A stretch of DNA of 36,664 bases from Nanobdellota archaeon. GTDB taxonomy: Archaea; Nanobdellota; Nanobdellia; Woesearchaeales; UBA11576. Both the position numbers and the translations under genes were made by a program. Below, in pieces: positions 1-7,426 of the stretch. The notes under the pieces are model-generated. The model was not told the DNA's origin. It saw only the letters and a list, made by a program, of their open reading frames with translations, and made no database searches. The stretch covers positions 1 through 36,664 of the forward strand of contig JAHJSS010000035.1 of NCBI GenBank assembly GCA_018830225.1, read 5' to 3'. Position 1 is the stretch's first letter; each line of letters begins with the position of its first letter.

Positions 1-49
1 GCCTTAACAAACGCTTAACCTTTTTAACCAGCTTAACCTCTTTCTCCAT

Positions 50-98
50 GGTGGGGGAACACTCCCCACCCCCAGAACAGCCTAACAGCTGTTCCGGG
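50..98. repeat. Tandem hairpin pair (module 1)
   Basis: Two adjacent hairpins. The first has arms GGTGGGG (50-56) and CCCCACC (64-70). The second has arms GAACAGC (75-81) and GCTGTTC (88-94), extended past one A/C mismatch by CCC/GGG (71-73, 96-98). This is the same two-hairpin architecture found at 31713, 34097 and 36376, with different sequence. It may end an upstream gene outside the window or be a dispersed structured element. Confidence 0.5.
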
Positions 99-153
99 TT
101 ATAATTTTAACCATCAAAAAGGGATTCGGGACATAGCCGCAACCAAGCAAAGC

Positions 154-161
154 TTTATAAA
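154..161 (+). promoter_or_regulatory. TATA box for the small ORF at 197
   Basis: TTTATAAA. An archaeal TATA box here would start transcription near 180-188, about 10-15 nt before the GTG start at 197, giving a near-leaderless transcript. Confidence 0.4.
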
Positions 162-196
162 CGGACGATTTCTCAAGCAGATATTCGCTTTTAGCG

Positions 197-322
197 GTGG
201 ACACGTTGAAAAAAAGAGATTACCTGACAAAACTGTTGTTGTTTGCCATCTTCGGACTGGTATTCGGCAATTTCGTGACAAACGCGATACTTATTCTGAA
301 CACACTGAATTATAATGTTTGA
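197..322 (+). CDS. Possible small membrane peptide (41 aa)
   Basis: Unrecognised short ORF. It opens with GTG at 197 (alternative TTG at 206) and ends with TGA at 320-322. A short basic N-terminus (Lys-Lys-Arg) precedes one long hydrophobic stretch rich in Leu, Phe, Ile and Val that could span the membrane once. A TATA-like box lies about 40 nt upstream, so the transcript could be near-leaderless. No Shine-Dalgarno is visible. The composition fits a one-TM small protein, but chance cannot be excluded at this length; homologues in relatives would be needed to confirm it. Confidence 0.35.
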   Translation: MDTLKKRDYLTKLLLFAIFGLVFGNFVTNAILILNTLNYNV

Positions 323-429
323 GTTTTATTGCAGGTTCTCATTCCCCACTCCCCACGCTTGCCCCCTTCGGGCGCTGGCCCATTGACTCGTTCCACTCGT
401 CACTGGACACTGGACTTGCCCGGATGAGC
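323..429. other. Intergenic stretch with short direct repeats
   Basis: No gene seen. It holds a short hairpin (GCCC at 361-364 with GGGC at 370-373) and two short direct repeats: ACTCGT twice near 385-400, and a CACTGGA doublet near 401-414. It is followed by the Hef promoter. Confidence 0.4.
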
Positions 430-438
430 TATTTAAAG
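430..438 (+). promoter_or_regulatory. TATA box for hef
   Basis: TATTTAAAG. The predicted transcription start is near 456-460, giving a leader of about 40 nt that contains a GAGAGG Shine-Dalgarno (486-491) just before the ATG at 496. Confidence 0.5.
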
Positions 439-495
439 GGTGCATGCGTTAATTCTGAGCATTGACAATAATAATTAATAATAAAGAGAGGACAC

Positions 496-2814
496 ATGAT
501 GATAGAATCAACAACAAGGACTCTCACTGACTGGAGCAATGCAGACTGCAGGCAGAAACCGCGTGTCGAGGTGCCAAGATACAAGATGATGCTCAAGAAC
601 ATCACACCAAGGCTGTACCAGGAGACAATACTGGGCACATGCGTGGACAAGAACTGCCTGGTAGTCCTGCCAACAGGGATGGGAAAGACAGTCATAGCGC
701 TCATGCTCGCATCACAGAGGCTGAAGTGCTTCCCGAACAGCAAAGTACTCTTCCTTGCGCCGACAAGACCTCTCGTGGAGCAGCACCTCCAGACATTCTC
801 AAACCACTTTGACATCGAAGAGGAACAGCTGGCAGTGTTCACAGGATTCGTCAAGCCAGAGAAGAGGGCGCAGCTGTGGAAACAGGCAAAAGTCATATTC
901 AGCACGCCGCAAGGACTCGAGAACGACATCATAACGAACAAGATAGACCTCTCAGAAGTCAGCCTGGTAATATTCGACGAGGCGCACAGGGCAACAGGAG
1001 ACTACGCATACACATTCATAGCGAAACAGTACAACAAGAAAGCACGCTACCCGAGGATGCTCGCGCTGACAGCGAGCCCTGGAAGCGAACTCGAGAAGAT
1101 AAACGATGTGTGCAAGAACCTCTACATCGAAGGCGTCGAGCTAAGGACAGACGCAGACCCTGACGTAAGGCCGTACATACAAGAGACAAAAGTCCAGTGG
1201 GTACAGGTAGAACTGCCCCCAGAGTTAGAGAAGATAAAGCAATACCTGAAAGCATGCTACAACAGCAAGCTGAACGAGATCAAGAAGCACGGCTACGCAG
1301 ACGCGTCCAGGATGCTCAGCAAAGTAGACCTCCTAAAGCTGCAGGGACACCTGCACTCAGAGATAGCGAAGGGGGACAAGTCATTCGAGATAATGAAATC
1401 AGTCTCGCTCATAGCAGAGGCAATGAAGACAGAGCACGCGGTAGAGCTCATAGAGACACAGGGTGTCGCGCCGCTGCACAACTACTTCGAGAGGATATAC
1501 GAAGAGGCGAAGTCATCGAAGGTGAAGGCAGTCCAGAACCTTGCCAGCGACCTCAACTTCAAGTCAGCAGCGATACTTACGAGAAACCTGATGCAGGAGG
1601 GCGTCGAGCACCCCAAGCTGGCGACGCTCAAATCACTCGTCGAGAAAGAGGTCGAGGCCAACAGCAAGGTCAAGATAATCATATTCAACCAGTACAGGGA
1701 GAGCGCAAAGAAGATAGAGGAGACGCTCAACACCATACCAGGCGCAGAGGCAAGGGTCTTTGTCGGGCAGGCAAAGAAGAACGGCACAGGCCTCACGCAG
1801 AAAGAGCAGAAACAGATGCTCGAGGAATTCAAGCAGTGCGAGTTCAACTGCCTTGTGGCCACATCAGTCGCAGAAGAAGGCATAGACATACCCTGCGTCG
1901 ACCTTGTCATATTCTACGAGCCTATACCCTCAGGCATAAGGACGATACAGCGCAGAGGAAGGACAGGCAGGCAGGACAGCGGAAGGGTCATAATCCTCAT
2001 GACCCGCGGAACCAGGGACGAAGGATACAAATGGAGCGCACACCACAAGGAAAAACGCATGTACAGGGAGCTCGACAACCTGAAGACCAAGTTCAAAGGG
2101 TTCGACCGCAGGGCAGAAGAGAAGATCGAGAAGTACATAGCGCCGGAGATGGAGCTGAAAGTCTTTGCTGACTTCAGGGAGAAGGCATCAGGCGTGATAA
2201 AAGAGCTCATCGACATGGGGATATCAGTCAACATGCAGACCCTCAATGTCGGGGATTATCTCCTGTCCACAAGAGTGGGCGTAGAGTACAAGAAAGTCCC
2301 TGACTTCGTGGACTCTATCATCGACGGAAGGCTGCTCGACCAGATAAAGAGCCTCAAGCAGAACTTCGAAAGGCCCATGATAATCATCGAAGGCCAGGAA
2401 GACATCTACGCGATGAGGAAGATAGCAGCAAACGCTATACGCGGCATGCTCGCGACAATAATGGTCAGCTACGGAATACCGGTCATACAGACAAAGACAG
2501 TGAAAGAGACAGCGTCATTGATGGCGGTGATCGCTAAGAGGGAGCAGGATCCTGACTTCAGGGAATTCAACCCGCACGGAAGCAGGAAACCGATGACGAC
2601 GAAAGAGCTGCAGGAATACATAGTCTCAGCGCTGCCGGGAATAGGACCGACACTGGCAAAGCCATTGCTGGAGAGGTTCGGCAGCGTCAAGAACCTCGTC
2701 AATGCATCTGAGGAAGAGCTCAAGGAGATAGAGAAGATAGGAGAGAAAAGGGCAAAAGAGATACAGAGGCTGCTGACCGAGAGATACGAGAATGAAAACA
2801 ACAGCAGGCATTAA
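496..2814 (+). CDS. hef: Hef-type helicase/nuclease (XPF/FANCM family)
   Basis: Fork- and junction-processing repair enzyme combining an SF2 helicase with an XPF-like nuclease. Visible in order: Walker A PTGMGKT (K64), Walker B DEAH (161-164), TAS motif III, the QRRGRTGR motif VI, then an ERCC4 nuclease domain (about 555-700) and a C-terminal tandem helix-hairpin-helix (about 712-762, PGIG). At 772 aa it is full length for euryarchaeal Hef. The nuclease signature is altered: the usual ERKxxxD reads E597-Y-K599-x3-D603, so Tyr replaces Arg, while D587 of the upstream GD is kept. Start chosen at the first of two ATGs after GAGAGG; the second, at 499, is equally possible. It is transcribed alone and converges on htpX with a 4-nt overlap. 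Confidence 0.95.
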   Translation: MMIESTTRTLTDWSNADCRQKPRVEVPRYKMMLKNITPRLYQETILGTCVDKNCLVVLPTGMGKTVIALMLASQRLKCFPNSKVLFLAPTRPLVEQHLQTFSNHFDIEEEQLAVFTGFVKPEKRAQLWKQAKVIFSTPQGLENDIITNKIDLSEVSLVIFDEAHRATGDYAYTFIAKQYNKKARYPRMLALTASPGSELEKINDVCKNLYIEGVELRTDADPDVRPYIQETKVQWVQVELPPELEKIKQYLKACYNSKLNEIKKHGYADASRMLSKVDLLKLQGHLHSEIAKGDKSFEIMKSVSLIAEAMKTEHAVELIETQGVAPLHNYFERIYEEAKSSKVKAVQNLASDLNFKSAAILTRNLMQEGVEHPKLATLKSLVEKEVEANSKVKIIIFNQYRESAKKIEETLNTIPGAEARVFVGQAKKNGTGLTQKEQKQMLEEFKQCEFNCLVATSVAEEGIDIPCVDLVIFYEPIPSGIRTIQRRGRTGRQDSGRVIILMTRGTRDEGYKWSAHHKEKRMYRELDNLKTKFKGFDRRAEEKIEKYIAPEMELKVFADFREKASGVIKELIDMGISVNMQTLNVGDYLLSTRVGVEYKKVPDFVDSIIDGRLLDQIKSLKQNFERPMIIIEGQEDIYAMRKIAANAIRGMLATIMVSYGIPVIQTKTVKETASLMAVIAKREQDPDFREFNPHGSRKPMTTKELQEYIVSALPGIGPTLAKPLLERFGSVKNLVNASEEELKEIEKIGEKRAKEIQRLLTERYENENNSRH

Positions 2815-3671
2815 GCCTGCATCTTCCTCAGTCTCCTGATGCGCTCGTCCATGGGCGGATGGGTGCTGAAAAGAGAAGTCAACCCCTTTGCAGAGAAAGG
2901 GTTTGCGATGAACAACGAGGATGTGGTAGGGTTTCCGAACCTCAGCGGATTCTTGTGGATGCCATGCTCCAACTTCTCAAGCGCACTGGCAAGAGCCAGA
3001 GGATTGTGGATCGTCTTCGCGCCTGTCTCGTCAGCCAGGTATTCTCGTGAGCGCGAGATCGCAAGCTGGATTATCAACGCAATGATGGGAGCGAGTATGG
3101 CAAGCGCGAGCCAGCCGAGTATGCCGCCTCCGTTATTGTTCCTGTCGCCGCCGAAACCGCCGAAGATAGCAGCCCATCTCGCCATCATCGCGACGTAGGA
3201 GATGACTCCTGCAATCGTCGCAGCGATGGTCTGTATGAGGATATCACGGTTCTTTATGTGCGCAACCTCGTGGGCGATGACGCCCTTGAGCTCATCCTTG
3301 CTGAGCAGGCGCATGATGCCCTCTGTGCAGGCGACAACAGCATTTTTTGGGTTCCTGCCTGTCGCGAAAGCGTTTGGGCTGTCGCTGGGGATGATATACA
3401 CCTTGGGCATGGGAATGTTTGCAAGCTTTGCCACCTCACGCACTGTCTTGAAAAGATCCGGATGCTGTGACTCCTTCGCCTCCTTGGCCTTGTACATGAA
3501 AAGCACGAGCTTGTGAGAGAAGAAATAGCTCAGCCCGTTCATCAACAGGACTATTACGAAAGCTATAGTCAGGCCCTGCATTCCTCCGACAAGCTGGCCC
3601 ACAAGAAGCAGCACGACTGTCAATGCAAGCAGAAGCACAAAAGTCTTGAACTGGTTGGTAGCAGCAGACAT
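2811..3671 (-). CDS. htpX: Membrane zinc metalloprotease HtpX (M48)
   Basis: Integral membrane protease of the M48 family that degrades damaged membrane proteins. The zinc site HEVAHIKNRD supplies two His ligands and the catalytic Glu, and the third ligand lies in REYLADETGA. Two hydrophobic segments near the N-terminus and two after the active-site helix fit HtpX topology. A Gly/Asn-rich loop (GGFGGDRNNNGGG) sits between the latter. The start is the ATG at 3671 (286 aa) because a strong Shine-Dalgarno (AGGGGGATGA) lies immediately upstream. An in-frame ATG at 3749 would add 26 residues that overlap the promoter. Its 3' end overlaps the hef stop region by 4 nt, convergently. Confidence 0.95.
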   Translation of the reverse strand: MSAATNQFKTFVLLLALTVVLLLVGQLVGGMQGLTIAFVIVLLMNGLSYFFSHKLVLFMYKAKEAKESQHPDLFKTVREVAKLANIPMPKVYIIPSDSPNAFATGRNPKNAVVACTEGIMRLLSKDELKGVIAHEVAHIKNRDILIQTIAATIAGVISYVAMMARWAAIFGGFGGDRNNNGGGILGWLALAILAPIIALIIQLAISRSREYLADETGAKTIHNPLALASALEKLEHGIHKNPLRFGNPTTSSLFIANPFSAKGLTSLFSTHPPMDERIRRLRKMQA

Positions 3672-3712
3672 GGTATCATCCCCCTGATGTGTAATGTGTG
3701 TTGTATCGGGGT

Positions 3713-3721
3713 GTTTATAAG
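3713..3721 (-). promoter_or_regulatory. TATA box for htpX
   Basis: On the minus strand this reads CTTATAAAC. Transcription would begin near 3690, leaving a leader of about 20 nt occupied by the purine-rich Shine-Dalgarno. This supports the ATG at 3671. Confidence 0.5.
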
Positions 3722-3814
3722 CTTTATGAATCCGTTTATACCATCCCAATCAGATCAATAAATAATCAACGCCTGCGGCGAAGAAAGATACGTGAGCGGT
3801 CTTAGCTCCTGGGT

Positions 3815-4207
3815 TCATGGTCTTTCTGCTGCCAAGTTCCTGAAATAAGTATCAATGCCCTCTATATGGCTCAGGTCAGAGTTCCTGAACAGGAACTCGC
3901 GGAAGAAACTGTCCACCTTGACGCCGTTCCTGGTAAGGTTGGTCTTTAGGGATGCGTAGAGCTTCTTGCCCTCCTTGTCAAGGTCTGTGAGGATGATCGC
4001 CTCTTTATGCTCTTTTGCTAGCTCCTCTGCGACAGCGAAGGCAGCCTTGTTGAGACGACGGATACGGTCACGCGGAATGCCCAGCCTGACTAATGCATTA
4101 ACGTCCTTGATGCCCTCAACTATGATAATCTTATCAGAGGCCTTCAGCTTCTCAAGCCAGCCGAGCATGGCGTCCCGGTCATTCTTATCAAGCATCTTTT
4201 TATCCAT
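3815..4207 (-). CDS. Small Toprim-domain protein (UPF0292/COG1658-like)
   Basis: A stand-alone Toprim domain of 130 aa. The conserved Glu lies in IIVEGIKDV and the Asp-x-Asp pair in ILTDLDKEG, the Mg-binding acidic residues of Toprim nucleotidyl-transfer or hydrolysis enzymes. The archaeal small Toprim family is related to RNase M5 and DnaG-type cores, but its substrate is not established, so I give no gene symbol. Start taken at ATG 4207; a TTG at 4231 would add eight residues. It is divergent from the primase gene, with a 265-nt spacer holding an 11-bp inverted repeat. Confidence 0.8.
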   Translation of the reverse strand: MDKKMLDKNDRDAMLGWLEKLKASDKIIIVEGIKDVNALVRLGIPRDRIRRLNKAAFAVAEELAKEHKEAIILTDLDKEGKKLYASLKTNLTRNGVKVDSFFREFLFRNSDLSHIEGIDTYFRNLAAERP

Positions 4208-4227
4208 ATTTATGTGCAGCTCCAAGA

Positions 4228-4391
4228 GCAAAATCGCGACCGTAGCCGCCTGTTAAGCACGCAATCACACGAAACATAATCGATAACAGTCAAGGCCTTC
4301 GGCAAAAAACTTTACACCAGCTACGAAGGCGTGCGTGGCGGCGCGGGAGCTTGCGAGCATAGCGAGCAAGCGGAGCAGGGCGCGATTTTGC
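4228..4391. repeat. Long-range inverted repeat in the toprim-primase spacer
   Basis: GCAAAATCGCG (4228-4238) is matched by CGCGATTTTGC (4381-4391), a perfect 11-bp inverted repeat about 142 nt apart. Between them is a shorter hairpin, GCTTGC/GCAAGC (4349-4371). No gene seen in the spacer. Function unknown. Confidence 0.45.
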
Positions 4392-4405
4392 GATTTTTGC
4401 ACCTG

Positions 4406-4454
4406 GTTTTAAAGCAGTGCAAATGTTTTAAAGACCAGACCAACATGTTTTAAA
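4406..4454 (+). promoter_or_regulatory. Primase promoter with three GTTTTAAA copies
   Basis: GTTTTAAA occurs at 4406-4413, 4425-4432 and 4447-4454. The middle copy is best placed as a TATA box (start near 4452, leader about 20 nt). The last copy would put the transcription start at or past the ATG. No Shine-Dalgarno is seen before 4473. Confidence 0.4.
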
Positions 4455-4472
4455 TATGTTTCTCAATTATTC

Positions 4473-6182
4473 ATGCGCATGGCAGAAAGGATGGACCCTG
4501 TGACATTGAGCAGGGTGCTCAAGCACTACAAGCGCGTCGAAGTCCAGAACGAGATAGTCCGGGCTGCGCAGAACAAGGAGGCAGTCGGCAGCTTCGGCGG
4601 CAAAGGATACGCCAAAAGGCCTGACGTGCTGATCTACCCTAACGATGTGATGGAGCAGGTCAAGAACGGCGTGACCAGCTTCCATCTCTCTGAAGAGCTC
4701 TGGTCCAACCCGCAGAGGATAAGCACAGAGATGAAGAAGCAGGAGTACGAGACCCTCAGGATAGGATGGGACCTTGTCCTCGACATAGACTGCCCGCAAT
4801 GGGAATTCGCAAGGATAGTCACGTGGCTCTTCATCAAGGCGCTCAGGGAGCACGACATCGACGCAATCACTGCAAAGTTCTCAGGAAACAAAGGGTTCCA
4901 CATAGCAGTGCCTTTCGAGGCATTCCCTGAACGCGTCCATGACGCGCAGACAAAAGACCTTTTTCCCGACGGTCCGCGGAAGATAGCGGCATACCTCCTC
5001 GACTACATAGGGAAGAGACACGTCGCTGTCAAGGAAGACAACATCGTTTTCGGCGAAAGGTTCAGCTACACCATGGACGAGCTGAAAGAGAAGACAGGGA
5101 AATCGACAGAGGAGCTGGTCCAGACATGCTGCACCAACTGCGGAAAGAAAAAGTCGTCCCAAGGCGGCAGGCAGGTACAGTTCATCTGCCCGCAATGCAC
5201 CTCTACGATCGCGGGCAGCGAGGACGAGCAGTACAGGACCTGCCCCAAGTGCAAGATAATAATGGAGAAGGCAGTGATAGACACATCAAAGAAATGCTGC
5301 CTCAAGCCAAGGATGACAACAGTGTTCAACCCATTGTCCATCGTCGAGGTGGACACGGTGCTCATAGCGCCCAGGCACCTCTACCGCGCACCATACTCAT
5401 ACCACGAGAAGTCAGGGCTCATATCATTGCCCATACACCCTGACAAGATACTCGAGTTCGAGAAGAAAGAGGCAGAGCCAGACCGCATAAAGATCGGGAG
5501 ACACCCTTTCCTCGACAGGGAAGGCATCGTTGCCGGCCAGGCAAAGAAACTGCTGGTGGAAGCGTTCGACTTTGTCGCGCGCAAGGAACAGAAGACGCGG
5601 GAGATAGAGGAAGGCACAAAGATAGAGCGGCACTCACTCAACAAGGAATTCGAGGAGGTGCAGACAGCGATACCAGAGAAGTTCTTCCCTCCATGCATAC
5701 AGCTGATAGCAAAAGGACTGCCAGACGGCAAGAAAAGGGCAGTGTTCATACTGACGAACTTCCTAACAAGCTGCGGCTGGGACTATGACCAGGCAGAGGA
5801 ATGGATAAAGGCATGGAACCAGCGCAACGTAGAGCCATTGAGGGACCAGTACTACCTGGGCCAGATAAGGTATGCCAAACAGCAGAAGAAGAAAGTCCTG
5901 CCGCCCAACTGCGACAACAACGCATACTACAAGAGCTTTGGGGTGTGCAAGCCAGACAACTTCTGCAAGTACATCAAGAACCCTGCAAACTACGCGATCA
6001 AGAGGGCCAGATACTCGCAGAGAGAGGAAGGGAAAGGAGTGAGGAAGGGGAAGAAGGCAGGGGGAGCCGGAAAACAGGCAAAAGAGCCCGCAAGCCAAGT
6101 TCCTGAACCGCCTAAATCTGTCCAGCCAAGCAAAGCCAAAGTTTATAAAGAACCGAAATTTCGGGTTGATAGTTCGGAATAA
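4473..6182 (+). CDS. Fused single-chain DNA primase (PriS-PriL type)
   Basis: Makes RNA/DNA primers for replication. The N-terminal part matches the archaeal-eukaryotic primase catalytic core: metal-binding D104-x-D106 (LVLDIDC), the nucleotide-binding SGNKGFHI (137-144), a Cys-rich insert with zinc-ribbon-like pairs (C220/C223, C239/C242, C257/C260, C275/C276), the third acidic position near D294, and RHLYRAPYSYHEKSGL (301-316). The C-terminal part resembles the PriL iron-sulfur domain, with candidate cluster ligands C408, C480, C492 and C498. A Lys-rich tail of about 55 residues follows. At 569 aa this is longer than a lone PriS (about 350). No separate PriL gene is in the window. Start at ATG 4473, with another ATG two codons later. 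Fusion of this kind is known from Nanoarchaeum and other DPANN archaea. Confidence 0.88.
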   Translation: MRMAERMDPVTLSRVLKHYKRVEVQNEIVRAAQNKEAVGSFGGKGYAKRPDVLIYPNDVMEQVKNGVTSFHLSEELWSNPQRISTEMKKQEYETLRIGWDLVLDIDCPQWEFARIVTWLFIKALREHDIDAITAKFSGNKGFHIAVPFEAFPERVHDAQTKDLFPDGPRKIAAYLLDYIGKRHVAVKEDNIVFGERFSYTMDELKEKTGKSTEELVQTCCTNCGKKKSSQGGRQVQFICPQCTSTIAGSEDEQYRTCPKCKIIMEKAVIDTSKKCCLKPRMTTVFNPLSIVEVDTVLIAPRHLYRAPYSYHEKSGLISLPIHPDKILEFEKKEAEPDRIKIGRHPFLDREGIVAGQAKKLLVEAFDFVARKEQKTREIEEGTKIERHSLNKEFEEVQTAIPEKFFPPCIQLIAKGLPDGKKRAVFILTNFLTSCGWDYDQAEEWIKAWNQRNVEPLRDQYYLGQIRYAKQQKKKVLPPNCDNNAYYKSFGVCKPDNFCKYIKNPANYAIKRARYSQREEGKGVRKGKKAGGAGKQAKEPASQVPEPPKSVQPSKAKVYKEPKFRVDSSE

Positions 6183-6233
6183 GCGTTTAAACGACTCATT
6201 TGATGTTTAAATGCGAGATAGGAATAAATGAGC

Positions 6234-6253
6234 CTGAAAAGATGCTTTTTCAG
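6234..6253 (+). terminator. Possible hairpin/T-run terminator after the primase gene
   Basis: CTGAAAA (6234-6240) pairs with TTTTCAG (6247-6253), and the 3' arm begins in a run of five T. It lies 51 nt after the primase stop, in AT-rich DNA. Confidence 0.35.
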
Positions 6254-6261
6254 TACGAGTT

Positions 6262-6270
6262 TATTATAAT
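6262..6270 (+). promoter_or_regulatory. Promoter and structured leader of the ribosomal protein operon
   Basis: TATTATAAT is the best TATA candidate before uL3. A start near 6292 leaves a leader of about 100 nt. The leader contains a TAGGCCTA palindrome (6341-6348) and a possible stem GATAG (6339-6343) with CTATC (6369-6373). It could be an autoregulatory r-protein site, but this is not demonstrated by the sequence. Confidence 0.35.
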
Positions 6271-6394
6271 TAAGCTCTAATTCTTGAAAAAGCGTCAGAA
6301 ATAGGTTTTTACTGCCAAAAAAGCCCTGAAGAGGTCTAGATAGGCCTATTCGACTCAATCAGGCTAGTCTATCCTACGTTGTTAAAGGTAAAAA

Positions 6395-7381
6395 ATGCCG
6401 AGAGCACATAAATCAAGACGCGGAAGCATGCAGGTATGGCCTAGAGTCAGGGCTAAACGCATCTATCCAAGGATAAAGCACTTCCCGGCAGCAAAAGACG
6501 CCAAGCTGCAAGGCTTCGCAGGATACAAGGCAGGCATGACACACATTATAATAACAGACGGCAGGAAGAACTCCATGACAAAAGGTGAAGACATAACACT
6601 CCCTGTCACGGTAGTCGAATGCCCTCCAATCAAGATTGCTGGAGTCAGGCTGTACAAGAGAGGATACAAATCAATGCAGCCGACACTGGACATCCTCGCA
6701 AAAGCAGACAAGGAGCTCGCGAGGAAGATAACAACACCAAAAAAAGAGAGCAAGAAGCTAGATTCTATCAAACCAGAGGATTACGATGAACTGAGAGTCC
6801 TTGTCCAGACGCAGCCGAAGATGACAGGCATAGGCAACAAGAAGCCAGAGATATTCGAAGTCAACCTCGGCGGCAAGAAAGAGGACAAGCTCGCATTCGC
6901 GAAAGAGAACCTCGGCAAAGAGCTGAGCGTCAAGGACGTGTTCAAGGACGGCCAGCTCATCGACATACACGCGATAACAAAAGGAAAAGGATTCCAGGGA
7001 CCTGTCAAAAGGTTCGGAATAAAAGTAAGGCACCACAAGTCAGAGAAGACCAAGAGAGGGCCAGGCTCGCTCGGCGGATGGTCAAAGCAGGGCCATGTCA
7101 TGTACAGGGTCGCACACGCAGGACAGATGGGATTCCACTCAAGGGTAGACTACAACAAGCAGATCATGATGATAGGCGATGACCCAGAGCAGATAAACGT
7201 CTCAGGAGGATTCATCAGATACGGACAGGTCAAGGGCACATACCTGCTCGTCAAGGGAAGCATACCCGGACCTTCAAAGAGGGTGCTCAGGTTCCAGAAC
7301 CCGATAAGGCCAAACAAGAAGGTAGAGCAGGTCCCGCAGACAATACAATACATCAGCATAAGATCCAAACAAGGGAAATAA
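6395..7381 (+). CDS. rpl3: Ribosomal protein uL3
   Basis: Large-subunit protein whose long loop reaches the peptidyl-transferase centre. Recognised by the archaeal N-terminus (KSRRGSMQVWPR), the FAGYKAGMTH segment, and the basic loop region around residues 194-232 (TKGKGFQGPVKRFG, then KSEKTKRGPGS and GGWSKQGH). 328 aa is normal for archaea. It is the first gene of the cluster; the ATG at 6395 follows a weak AAAGGT Shine-Dalgarno. Confidence 0.98.
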   Translation: MPRAHKSRRGSMQVWPRVRAKRIYPRIKHFPAAKDAKLQGFAGYKAGMTHIIITDGRKNSMTKGEDITLPVTVVECPPIKIAGVRLYKRGYKSMQPTLDILAKADKELARKITTPKKESKKLDSIKPEDYDELRVLVQTQPKMTGIGNKKPEIFEVNLGGKKEDKLAFAKENLGKELSVKDVFKDGQLIDIHAITKGKGFQGPVKRFGIKVRHHKSEKTKRGPGSLGGWSKQGHVMYRVAHAGQMGFHSRVDYNKQIMMIGDDPEQINVSGGFIRYGQVKGTYLLVKGSIPGPSKRVLRFQNPIRPNKKVEQVPQTIQYISIRSKQGK

Positions 7382-7426
7382 AATACTCCACAATAAACAA
7401 TCAAACAACAGATCATACTCGCCAAA

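Noticed and set aside
1-48. Repeated TTAACC words at the left edge as a telomere-like or CRISPR-like array
   Set aside because: Only four irregular copies in 48 nt, no spacer regularity.
3672-3749. Upstream start for htpX adding 26 residues
   Set aside because: It would cover the TATA box and the strong Shine-Dalgarno that fit ATG 3671.
4349-4371. Hairpin with tandem G-A mismatches, resembling a kink-turn
   Set aside because: The two G-A steps can arise by chance in a repeat-like GCGAGC sequence, and no other conserved RNA element surrounds it.
5380-5750. Long open frames on the opposite strand of the primase, Hef and ribosomal genes
   Set aside because: These are expected from codon bias (few stops in the antisense frames); they show no recognisable domains.
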